DNA of 27,919 nt from Mnemiopsis leidyi (taxonomy: Eukaryota > Ctenophora > Tentaculata > Lobata > Bolinopsidae). A program made the position numbers and the translations under genes. Positions 23,301-27,919 of this stretch are shown in pieces; within the stretch, counting starts at the first letter, position 1; the number at the start of each line of letters is the position of its first letter. The stretch is taken from contig JH153885.1 of assembly GCA_000226015.1 (NCBI GenBank), positions 319,894-347,812 on the forward strand, given 5' to 3'. The notes below the pieces were generated by a model. It ran no database searches and was not told the origin of the DNA. It saw only the letters and a list, made by a program, of their open reading frames with translations.

Positions 23301-25410
23301 ATGACATTTGGTCAACGAAAAATTAGATTTGTGCTGACTAGTGACTAACTTTGCTCCTTAACTAAGGCTGTTAAGATTAATTTGCTCTTCGTATTAAGCA
23401 TGTATTAATTACATATCAAACACTTATGACATTATACAATATCTTCTGTAAGCAGAAAGAGACAAACCAAACACAACATGACTATTCCAAAATCAAACAG
23501 AACAAGCAGAATTAGAAATGTCAGACAGCAGACTCAACAGATTAACAGAACAAGTAGACCTAATTTGCTAACAGAACTAACTGAGTGAATAAATTCAATT
23601 TGAACTGATAGTTAAAACAGAAATACAAACAGAACTAACATAGAACAACAGAAGTACAAACAGAACTAAGATAGAAAACAGAAACACAAACAGAACTAAG
23701 ATAGAAAACAGAAACACAAACAGAACTAACAGATAAAACACAAACACAAACAGACCTAAGATAGAAAACAGATACACAAACAGAACTAACAGACCCCACA
23801 TCAGATTGGACGAGGACAGTGAGGATGAGGAGCAGGAGGAGTCGAGATCTCCCTCCCCCGTCGTCAAGAGACGTCCCAACAAGAGTTATAAAGAGGAGGA
23901 TGACAGTATCTTCTCCTTCGACGGCTGGAGCAAGATGAAGAATGTAAGTTATGTCAGAAGTGCCTACTGACGCTCGTCCATGTTTAGATCTATTTTTCCT
24001 CGTTTTTCTATACCTGGCAGATTTGATCAGATAGCTAAGTTGAAGGATTCGAGAGGTGAATGTTCTGACAAAGTTGTTATTGTTACAGAGAAACTCAATG
24101 AGTGCTGATGACGCTCAACAAAACATACCGAGTGGGCACGTTGCCAAGATGAGACAAGCTGTGGATGAGCTGAACCGTGCAAAGAGGGTCAAAACGGCTA
24201 TCGGTGTAGCCATTGTGCCGGTAAGTTGGTCGAGGGATTTTCAAATTGTTTAAATCTTTGTTGGAACAACTGGACAATATCTACCGCTGTGTTCGACCGA
24301 GTTACAAAACTATCTACCGCTCTGTCTGGATCTTATTGCCAGATGGACGGATTTTTGACCAGACAAGGACTAAGATCTTGTAGAAAGATATAGGACACGA
24401 TATAGGACATACGAATATTCGATGTGGAATTATTGGACTCACTGCCGAAATAAACATGTTAAAGAAAGAATTCCCTACTGTGAAGTGCTTTGGACTAACT
24501 TTAAGACACTTTAACTGTAAGACACTTTAACTGTAACACCAAACCTAATATCTTGTGTTACGCTACTGTTTTTTGTTAAACCAAGGGAATCGGCTCGGGC
24601 AGAAAATTTTAGACATCACAAGAAATGTATGACACGATTGTGAAGATTAGCATGACACAATGGAGCTGATGGACAAGACATAATGGACAAGACAGAATAA
24701 GCTAGATCCTGACTGATGACCAGAAACACGTGACTAACAGAAGACCAATACAGTTGACAATGATCATGTGACCAGTGCAATTAACACAGATCATGTGACC
24801 AGTAAATAATCTCCTACAGCCCGGTGGGGAATGTAAAATACAGAAAAGGAACACTTGTCCACCCTGCATAGACCGAGAAGAAGAGGACGACTTCACCGTC
24901 TCATCTCTTAGTGATAGGGATCTCTCTCCTGTGTGAGTTACTGTTGTCCCTCTTAGAGATAGGTATCTCTCTCCTGTGTGAGTTACTGTTGTCCCCTCTT
25001 AGTGATAGGTATCTCTCTCCTGTGTGAGTTACTGTTGTCCCTCTTAGTGATAGGTATCTCTCTCCTGTGTTAGTTACTGTTGTTGTAGTATGGATATTGG
25101 ATATATAACATTGGGCCTGTTACTGTGTACCGTTAATGCAGTTTCAACAGTTTTTTCAAAGTAGAAATATACTCTCGGACGCTCTTCTTTTCGATTTAGG
25201 ACTGTTCATTTTTAAATGGTGGAATTATGATTTATGATATGACATTTTCTTATCAGTTTACGATTGCTCTAATTTGCTTAACGATGTCATATGTGCTTCT
25301 GTATCTCTCATTTTGGCGATTGATAATTCAAACTTTACCACTTATCTTTCAGCGAGATGAAAGTGGACATAAAGCGTAGTTCCCGGAACGGAATAGACGA
25401 CGTTCTCTGA
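11246..25410 (+). CDS. Multi-exon coiled-coil/acidic protein, weakly DZIP1-like
   Basis: My exon chain is 11246-11333, 11700-11800, 14771-14887, 15183-15275, 15536-15599, 15889-15961, 16481-16499, 17324-17375, 17517-17611, 20531-20625, 20738-20865, 21157-21639, 22558-22609, 22807-22857, 23805-23943, 24089-24220, 24820-24932 and 25353-25410. All introns are GT-AG and all phases agree, giving 1953 nt (650 codons plus stop). Seen in the product: a Thr/Asp/Lys-rich start, a charged coiled coil at about residues 30-133, a linker, a helical Arg/Glu-rich segment at about 203-265, a Ser/Pro/Thr region to about 390, acidic tracts at about 390-470 and 504-520, and a basic tail. From family knowledge, DZIP1/DZIP1L ciliary proteins have a coiled coil, a helical linker, acidic low-complexity sequence and a short conserved C-terminal segment in that order. 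The expected N-terminal domain and C2H2 finger are missing, so identity is tentative (about 0.3). The exon structure is much safer than the name. Confidence 0.8.
11700..11800 (+). CDS. Exon 2: start of the coiled coil
   Basis: Acceptor CCATTCAG before 11700 and donor AAG|GTTTGT at 11801. It enters in phase 1 and leaves in phase 0. It encodes IVSNLGALRDEKHEHDD and ends LTELETQFESK, a charged heptad-like helix. The last 33 bases are the beginning of the 71-bp tandem repeat that follows. Confidence 0.8.
11768..12623 (+). repeat. 71-bp minisatellite made of exon end plus splice donor
   Basis: The first unit (11768-11838) contains the last 33 bases of exon 2, the donor and 38 bases of intron. Further units begin at 11839, 11910 (a 74-base variant with CGTCACGTG), 12411, 12482 and 12553. 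A run of 387 N (11991-12377) hides the middle. The distance 11768 to 12411 is 643 bases, close to nine units, so about 12 units in total. Every complete unit repeats TCCAAG|GTTTGT and TGTCTGTAG. Confidence 0.95.
11991..12377. other. Assembly gap (387 N) inside the repeat
   Basis: The gap lies wholly inside the 71-bp array, and its length keeps the array in register to within one base. That fits a measured or estimated gap over about 5.5 more units rather than unknown unique DNA. Open frames crossing it are artefacts. Confidence 0.9.
13269..13399. repeat. Two-copy diverged direct repeat
   Basis: Copies at 13269-13323 and 13342-13399 share GC(A/G)TTTCGCGCTTTTC, GGAAT, ATC and TAGGTAAGGCAGTA in the same order, about 74 bases apart. 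Substitutions and a small insertion show that the duplication is not recent. Confidence 0.8.
13831..13896. repeat. 22-bp triplicate, CACATAcCTCGGTACATACC
   Basis: Three adjacent 22-base units, each with CACATA followed by GGTACATACC, with 1 to 4 substitutions between copies. Confidence 0.9.
14771..14887 (+). CDS. Exon 3: coiled coil
   Basis: Acceptor TACTTCTCAG, donor CAG|GTTCGG, phase 0 on both sides, 39 codons. It encodes ISQLQQEVEVQARKLRNTEE and continues with Arg/Glu-rich sequence to EERLLKQ. Leu/Ile/Val at heptad spacing and alternating charge indicate a coiled coil. Confidence 0.88.
15183..15275 (+). CDS. Exon 4: coiled coil
   Basis: Acceptor CATCCTAG, donor GAG|GTATGT, phase 0 on both sides, 31 codons. 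It reads LEGKTMSEQKLQEILNRMEI and ends LVQMNKE. It continues the coiled-coil pattern of the two preceding exons. Confidence 0.88.
15536..15599 (+). CDS. Exon 5: end of coiled coil, Ala/Ser linker
   Basis: Acceptor CTTTTTTCAG and donor CTG|GTGAGT. It enters in phase 0 and leaves in phase 1. It encodes KPDIRSTFSPAALAQLTNNT, where Pro and Gly/Asn content breaks the coiled coil. Confidence 0.85.
15889..15961 (+). CDS. Exon 6: linker
   Basis: Acceptor TTACCGTCAG and donor ATC|GTGAGT. It enters in phase 1 and leaves in phase 2. It encodes ENGSNVEVVQKMLASQPVTM then LQES. No motif is recognised. Confidence 0.82.
16481..16499 (+). CDS. Exon 7: 19-nt microexon
   Basis: Only 19 bases lie between ATAATTTCAG and GTAAGT, both near-consensus sites. 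It completes a Ser codon and adds TPARA, moving the phase from 2 to 0. The phase agreement with exons 6 and 8 supports it: exon 6 leaves in phase 2 and exon 8 starts in phase 0, so skipping it would break the frame. Confidence 0.75.
16500..17323 (+). other. Intron 7
   Basis: About 820 bases between donor GTAAGT and acceptor TTATTCAG. Nothing else recognised. Confidence 0.7.
17324..17375 (+). CDS. Exon 8: short basic segment
   Basis: Acceptor CCTTATTCAG and donor AAA|GTAGGC. It enters in phase 0 and leaves in phase 1. It encodes VPTEKRHVPFADKPYIK. The exon contains a 12-base perfect palindrome around CACGTG (17339-17350). Confidence 0.82.
17517..17611 (+). CDS. Exon 9: helical Arg/Glu segment
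   Basis: Acceptor TTACTTTCAG and donor CCT|GTAAGT. It enters in phase 1 and leaves in phase 0. It encodes YYEHPTEAIDAARRELENDI and ends AIRLLNVTASP. With exon 10 it forms the segment that reminded me of the DZIP1-type linker (Arg-x-x-Leu-Glu, then Leu-rich, then a Glu-Tyr helix). Confidence 0.88.
17612..19718 (+). other. Intron 9, left part
   Basis: More than 2 kb between exon 9 and the 19719 ORF. It contains a 20-bp TGACGTCA array (listed separately), a duplicated 16-mer CAGAATCAGTGCTCCA near 17771-17800, and CACGTG sites at 18878 and 18912. No other exon found. Confidence 0.5.
17641..17747. repeat. 20-bp minisatellite with TGACGTCA core
   Basis: Five copies of a 20-base unit of the form TATGACGTCATTTTGTTGA; one copy has a 7-base insertion. 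TGACGTCA is intact in two copies and altered in the others (TGACGTTA, TGACGTCT, TAATGTTA). It lies 30 bases inside intron 9. Confidence 0.9.
19719..20339 (+). CDS. 206-codon ORF nested in intron 9
   Basis: The ATG is in a strong context (AAGATGG). The product begins MDFLGFSHYYASLIEPKVRE, with a basic stretch (HKRKPRHLSPWKVALLYDF), several Cys, a Leu-rich segment (STVDLLEYCLQLLDRYSLSG) and a Ser/Asp/Glu-rich end (SDSGATESSELESPAISSDS). It is too long and too structured to be chance. Three readings fit. (a) An intronless nested gene, with stop at 20337-20339 and AATAAA at 20368, 20415 and 20431. (b) An alternative first exon of the host gene. (c) An in-frame cassette: AG precedes 19719 and donor GTATGT lies at 20301, giving 582 nt with phase 0 on both sides, as exons 9 and 10 require. 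The acceptor is poor in pyrimidines, so I prefer (a) or (b). The family is not recognised. Confidence 0.6.
   Translation: MDFLGFSHYYASLIEPKVRESQDQTRQKSEFHKRKPRHLSPWKVALLYDFCPNVSCRHFPLEENNKLSKRSVHNPCFRTKTLLRDCCHGNRLSRDSLEFIFRETSTVDLLEYCLQLLDRYSLSGTFLNLRKSASTRSLQSGARLSVRAGSLYDVTSSAGDVTSSDSGATESSELESPAISSDSYSPECLLQTFCVCSLFTPDRISI
20368..20436 (+). terminator. Three poly(A) signals after the nested ORF
   Basis: AATAAA occurs at 20368-20373, 20415-20420 and 20431-20436, all within 100 bases after the stop at 20339. This clustering supports a real transcript end inside intron 9, although AATAAA is common in AT-rich DNA. Confidence 0.45.
20531..20625 (+). CDS. Exon 10: Glu/Tyr/Arg helix
   Basis: Acceptor CCAATTTCAG and donor CA|GTAAGT. 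It enters in phase 0 and leaves in phase 2. It encodes DIDSLTNEEYSQYKEQIDRN followed by RIAKHTSHDIQ. It is predicted to be helical and continues exon 9. Confidence 0.88.
20738..20865 (+). CDS. Exon 11: helix end and Ser/Pro region
   Basis: Acceptor CCTCCACAG and donor CGTG|GTTAGT. It enters in phase 2 and leaves in phase 1. It starts LEAQLTDICQRANHKGSPRG and then becomes Ser/Pro-rich (SPIPTTLPPKSPSF), with several Ser-Pro sites that kinases could phosphorylate. Confidence 0.85.
21157..21639 (+). CDS. Exon 12: large low-complexity acidic exon
   Basis: Acceptor CTTTTTTACAG and donor TTTG|GTAAGT, 483 bases. It enters and leaves in phase 1. It begins with Ser/Thr/Arg-rich sequence (SRPNSSKRTKTTAP) and ends in acidic blocks (ELDFDDDDTESVDQD, ELSDEEEIPEEDAF, FDDDELF). 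Five CACGTG sites (21241, 21283, 21495, 21525, 21555) encode recurrent HV and R-D/E dipeptides. Likely disordered. If the donor is not used, the frame stops at 21678-21680. Confidence 0.88.
21640..22557 (+). other. Intron 12
   Basis: About 920 bases from GTAAGT to TTTATTTCAG. An 83-codon ORF (21901-22152) inside has no coding character. Nothing else seen. Confidence 0.6.
22558..22609 (+). CDS. Exon 13: short linker
   Basis: Acceptor TTTATTTCAG and donor CC|GTAAGT. It enters in phase 1 and leaves in phase 2. It encodes EEVKPTPGYSLRDPNYN. Its first residues extend the acidic end of exon 12. Confidence 0.82.
22807..22857 (+). CDS. Exon 14: short linker
   Basis: Acceptor GTGTTTGCAG and donor TAG|GTATGA. 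Phase 2 on both sides, so it could be skipped without a frame change. It encodes TELSYSDHPEVQISVS. Confidence 0.78.
23098..23141. repeat. 14-bp triplicate TTTCGTATCCCTCA
   Basis: Three perfect consecutive copies inside intron 14, followed by a broken fourth (TTTCTTACC). Confidence 0.95.
23613..23793. repeat. 30-bp A-rich minisatellite next to a splice acceptor
   Basis: About six copies of a 30-base unit (ACAGAAACACAAACAGAACT followed by AAGATAGAAA). Looser relatives extend left to about 23450. The array ends 11 bases before exon 15. Each unit carries ACTAAC or ACTAAG, which resembles the branch-point consensus, and several non-used AG dinucleotides. The usual pyrimidine tract is absent. Confidence 0.92.
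23805..23943 (+). CDS. Exon 15: acidic and basic low-complexity segment
   Basis: Acceptor CCCCACATCAG, donor AAT|GTAAGT. It enters in phase 2 and leaves in phase 0. It encodes LDEDSEDEEQEESRSPSPVV, then basic KRRPNKSYK, then EEDDSIFSFDGWSKMKN. The acceptor is weak by sequence because a purine-rich repeat precedes it, but phase and coding character support it. Confidence 0.8.
24089..24220 (+). CDS. Exon 16: amphipathic helix segment
   Basis: Acceptor TATTGTTACAG, donor CCG|GTAAGT, phase 0 on both sides, 44 codons. It encodes HVAKMRQAVDELNRAKRVK followed by TAIGVAIVP. This helix followed by a small Gly/Val/Pro motif is the part I compare with the conserved C-terminal segment of DZIP1-type proteins. 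The comparison is from memory and weak. Confidence 0.87.
24221..24819 (+). other. Intron 16
   Basis: About 600 bases with a TAAGACACTTTAACTG duplication near 24501-24534 and recurring GACACGAT, GGACAAGAC and ATCATGTGACCAGT motifs. No exon found. Confidence 0.6.
24820..24932 (+). CDS. Exon 17: Cys-containing and acidic segment
   Basis: Acceptor ATCTCCTACAG, donor CCTGT|GTGAGT. It enters in phase 0 and leaves in phase 2. It encodes PGGECKIQKRNTCPPCIDRE, then EEDDFTVSSLSDRDLSPV. Three Cys with a CPPC motif are present, but there are too few ligands to call a zinc finger. The last 28 bases start the 45-bp repeat that follows. Confidence 0.85.
24905..25083 (+). repeat. 45-bp minisatellite made of exon end plus splice donor
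   Basis: Donor-like GTGAGT occurs at 24933, 24978 and 25024, with a decayed GTTAGT at 25069, spaced 45, 46 and 45 bases. Each unit has TGTCCCTCTTAG (a good acceptor), 21 bases of exon-like sequence, then the donor. The first copy is the authentic end of exon 17. Confidence 0.95.
25353..25410 (+). CDS. Exon 18: C-terminus and stop
   Basis: Acceptor TTATCTTTCAG. It enters in phase 2. It encodes EMKVDIKRSSRNGIDDVL and then TGA (25408-25410). The basic tail KRSSRNG follows the acidic region of exon 17. A TGACGTCA site (25411) directly follows the stop. Confidence 0.85.
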
Positions 25411-25945
25411 TGACGTCACTTGCAGACACGGCATCACGTGTCTGATCTCACCCAACTCTTATCGTTACAGACTACCAGTACAATTCAAGATGTTGTATTG
25501 TTCTTTCAGAAGACTCTTACTTCTCAAACACAAGGATTGTTTTTACGATAGCTTCATCATCCCAGTCCAAGTCACTCGTGCACGTGCATGTGTGCCTGTC
25601 GCACGTCTGAAGACTATCTTGTCAGAACCTAGTTGTTCAGCTTCCTTACTCAAAGTCCGATCAACAGAGATTTGTTAATCGTTTTCCACTCTCTTCTTGA
25701 CCAGACCGTAGCTATACCAAAAGTGTAGTGATAAAAACATGAGTAAAAGTGTAGTGATTGTACAAGACTTTTCATTCTATTAAGAAGCCGACTTAAGTCA
25801 GTGAGTAAGTCAGTCTATTAAAACTATTTATCCGGTCCTGGTTCATAAATCTTTCAATGCTGTGAAAGGGACAATCATTTTATTTTAACCGCTGTGTTAT
25901 TATCGTACCGAACCCGTACCGAATAAATTGTACATTGTACTGTGT
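25411..25945 (+). terminator. 3' UTR with poly(A) signal at 25922
   Basis: The first AATAAA after the stop is at 25922-25927, giving a 3' UTR of about 530 bases. A second AATAAA at 26141 is possible. A duplicated AAAAGTGTAGTGAT motif occurs near 25718-25759. The 62-codon ORF at 25490-25678 is probably chance. Confidence 0.5.
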
Positions 25946-26332
25946 GTTGTTCAATAGATTATGTTGTACATTGTTCGGTACACCGTATATTGTACAAAAT
26001 GTACATGGTAAAAGTGACACTGTTCAAAAGTCAAGGATTACATAGTACAACAGATGCACTACCACCTTGTAAAATATGTAACGTCAGAAAATATTCTTGC
26101 AGTTATTCATTTTCCTTTTCAAATTTCTCGGGATATCACCAATAAATAACTTTTCTCTTGCTTTGTTCTACTACCTTCATATACAAATAAACTTATCACG
26201 ATCCGCAAACGGCAAAACTATTCTTCCTAATAATCGGTATTATTTGCCGCTTGATTGGCATGCACCAAGTCTATTAAATTGTTGCAGATGAGACTGATGA
26301 GTCCATGTTGAAATATTCTGATTTGAATAAAA
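25946..26332. other. Intergenic stretch with TGTACA motifs
   Basis: Between about 25920 and 26005 the palindrome TGTACA recurs (TGTACATTGTACTG, TTGTACATTG, TTGTACAAAATGTACATGG). Two overlapping ORFs of 64-67 codons have no coding character. Confidence 0.4.
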
Positions 26333-26641
26333 GGTTGTTCACATATGACGTCAGCAAATTTTCGGTAATTTTTGCCCTCTCCCCTCTCTGTCATCATTCG
26401 TCATCATGACAAAACCCCCCTAAATCTCAGAGGTTAATTACCATAACGACATCATCACATTCGAAACCCCCCCCCCCTCCTACTTCATGTCAAAATACTT
26501 GGATTTTCGGCCTCTTAATTTGCAGTCATTTTGAGATCATCATTGGCCAAACCCCCTTACCCCTGGCCCTCCTCATCAAACATCATCATTTGGAATTGGA
26601 AACCCTCTCTCCCCAAGTGATGACGTCATATGTGAACAACC
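26333..26641. mobile_element. MITE-like element with 21-bp terminal inverted repeats
   Basis: 26333-26353 (GGTTGTTCACATATGACGTC then A) is the exact reverse complement of 26621-26641. The ends enclose about 270 bases with strong strand asymmetry: C-runs (AAACCCCCC, CCCCCCCCCTCC) and repeated CATCAT. No ORF is present. A short non-coding DNA with perfect inverted ends fits a miniature inverted-repeat transposable element. I see no obvious target-site duplication and do not assign a superfamily. Confidence 0.7.
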
Positions 26642-27389
26642 CCTACTTGGGGTTACACGAGCTGTTTTACTTTTAGTAATAGAGAATTTAATATGACTGT
26701 GCATATAATGTATTCTATCGATCTCGATTCAACTCTTCTCAGAGGTTGGGAGTGTGTGACATGACGTTACATTTTGCCATTGGAGGGATCTGGAATGTTA
26801 AGCTTAGCCTTAAAGACATAGCAAACTTGACCCATGATCGCTCTCAGATATACAGATATTATAACCAAAATTTCTGCGATATTTCGTTGCTCTGGAACCT
26901 ATTTGATCTTATAGATTAATATTCTCAGTGATGAAATTAAATGACGTTATTTAGTTATTTCAACTAGACATGGTCAATGATTTCATAGTTCAATTTACAA
27001 ATTAATAAATAAAACAATGGTCAGTCAAAGCAGAAATACTTGTACAGATTTGAATCTTGGTATTAATATAAGGAAACGAATCCAATTACAATAATTCAGT
27101 AAGTTAACAATAACAGTACGATAAACGTTACATATAATAAAGTTTGACAGTCATCCTAACTCTTACTGATTGAGTATACCGATACAAATATTTTGTTGTC
27201 AATTCTGAGCTCTTTAGCTGTTAACGTACTACCAACCCGTTAAATGCTGTGTAATGATAATACTAATAGTTCATTGTTCATAAAGTATAATTTTTATGAC
27301 GGAAATTATACACTTTTTTATTTGTGATTTAATTATTATTAACATTAACAATGTGCTAACACATTACAACATTGCATAGAAATAAAATA
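26642..27389. other. AT-rich intergenic stretch
   Basis: About 750 bases of AT-rich DNA with no ORF above 60 codons and no repeat worth naming. Confidence 0.5.
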
Positions 27390-27830
27390 GAATTGAAAAT
27401 CCATCGCCGACGCGAATCCTAGGATCACCCTGGGGCACGATTGGAGGCTTCACGTACAATCTAGCGGCACCATATCGATGTCTCGATAAATTCCCATGGA
27501 AATCTATATTCCACAATCAGCTTGCCACCACTTCCAGGCGGCATTTACTTTGTACTTGCTTATGCTACACGTTGCTTAGCCCTGCTGCCTCGAAGCGGCA
27601 GCCTCCGTGCTCCGGCCGCTTGATTTGGCTTCTGATTGCTGATACTGATGGAAGCTTCTCCCAAGGTCCAGGCCGGTCAGAACACGGAAAAAGGCCTCAT
27701 CTCAATTAGGGCCCGAGCTCCTTGTCTGACCCTCATTGCATTCGAAGCGAATAAAATGACGGAAGCGAATGAAGTGACGGGAGGGTGCGCGCTGCTGTAC
27801 AACTAGCGTGTTCATGAATCAAAATGAAGT
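27390..27830. other. GC-richer island of unknown nature
   Basis: GC content rises to about half, against about 37% elsewhere, with many CpG. It contains a near-perfect direct repeat GAAGCGAATaAAaTGACGG (near 27743-27780). No long ORF, tRNA or rRNA is recognised. It could be a promoter-proximal region of a gene to the right, a SINE-like or other repeat, or an exon of a gene not otherwise in the window. Confidence 0.45.
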
Positions 27831-27919
27831 GCGCGATATACCCATAAATCTGGTATCAAAATGCTCAGTTCAATGAGCCTGACAAGATGGTGTAAAATGT
27901 ATACTAACTTTTTTCGTAC

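Larger units (their letters stand above)
22858..23804 (+). other. Intron 14
   Basis: About 950 bases. It has a 14-bp repeat near 23098-23141 (TTTCGTATCCCTCA, three copies) and ends in a purine-rich minisatellite, listed separately. A hydrophobic minus-strand ORF of 95 codons across that array (23595-23882) is a by-product of the repeat. Confidence 0.7.

Noticed and set aside
23595..23882. Hydrophobic 95-codon minus-strand ORF resembling a membrane protein
   Set aside because: It is the reverse reading of the A-rich 30-bp minisatellite, giving a periodic Leu/Phe/Val pattern.

Overview
The window looks like a piece of an invertebrate animal genome. It is AT-rich (roughly 63% by eye), has GT-AG introns of about 100 to 3,000 bases, AATAAA poly(A) signals, many minisatellites and one internal run of N (11991-12377). 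There are no operons, ribosome-binding sites or bacterial features. The phylum cannot be fixed from sequence alone.

Layout. Positions 1 to about 8800 hold no gene that I can support. They contain a (CA)n tract at the left edge, several minisatellites and one strong hairpin (2923-2977). At 8827-9370 (open to 9486) there is a protein-coding ORF with a predicted transmembrane segment. It could be a short gene or the first exon of the gene downstream.

From 11246 to 25410 on the + strand I assembled one multi-exon gene by hand. It has 18 exons with GT-AG borders and a consistent phase at every junction, giving 650 codons plus stop with the preferred first exon. The product is an intracellular-looking protein: a charged coiled coil, a helical linker, a Ser/Pro/Thr-rich stretch, long acidic tracts and a short basic C-terminus. 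The order of segments resembles DZIP1/Iguana-type ciliary proteins, but only weakly, and the zinc-finger end of that family is not visible. Inside an intron, on the same strand, is an ORF of 206 codons (19719-20339). It could be a nested intronless gene, an alternative first exon or an in-frame cassette. The right end (25950-27919) has no convincing gene. It holds a MITE-like inverted-repeat element (26333-26641) and a GC-richer island (about 27390-27830).

Most unusual features. (1) Two minisatellites (71 bp and 45 bp), and possibly a third (about 100 bp), are built from the 3' end of a coding exon plus its splice donor. In the first two, every unit also carries an acceptor-like AG, and the exon part stays in frame only if the GT...AG piece is removed (51 and 21 nt). 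(2) The palindromes CACGTG and TGACGTCA are far more frequent than base composition predicts, in arrays, introns and exons alike.
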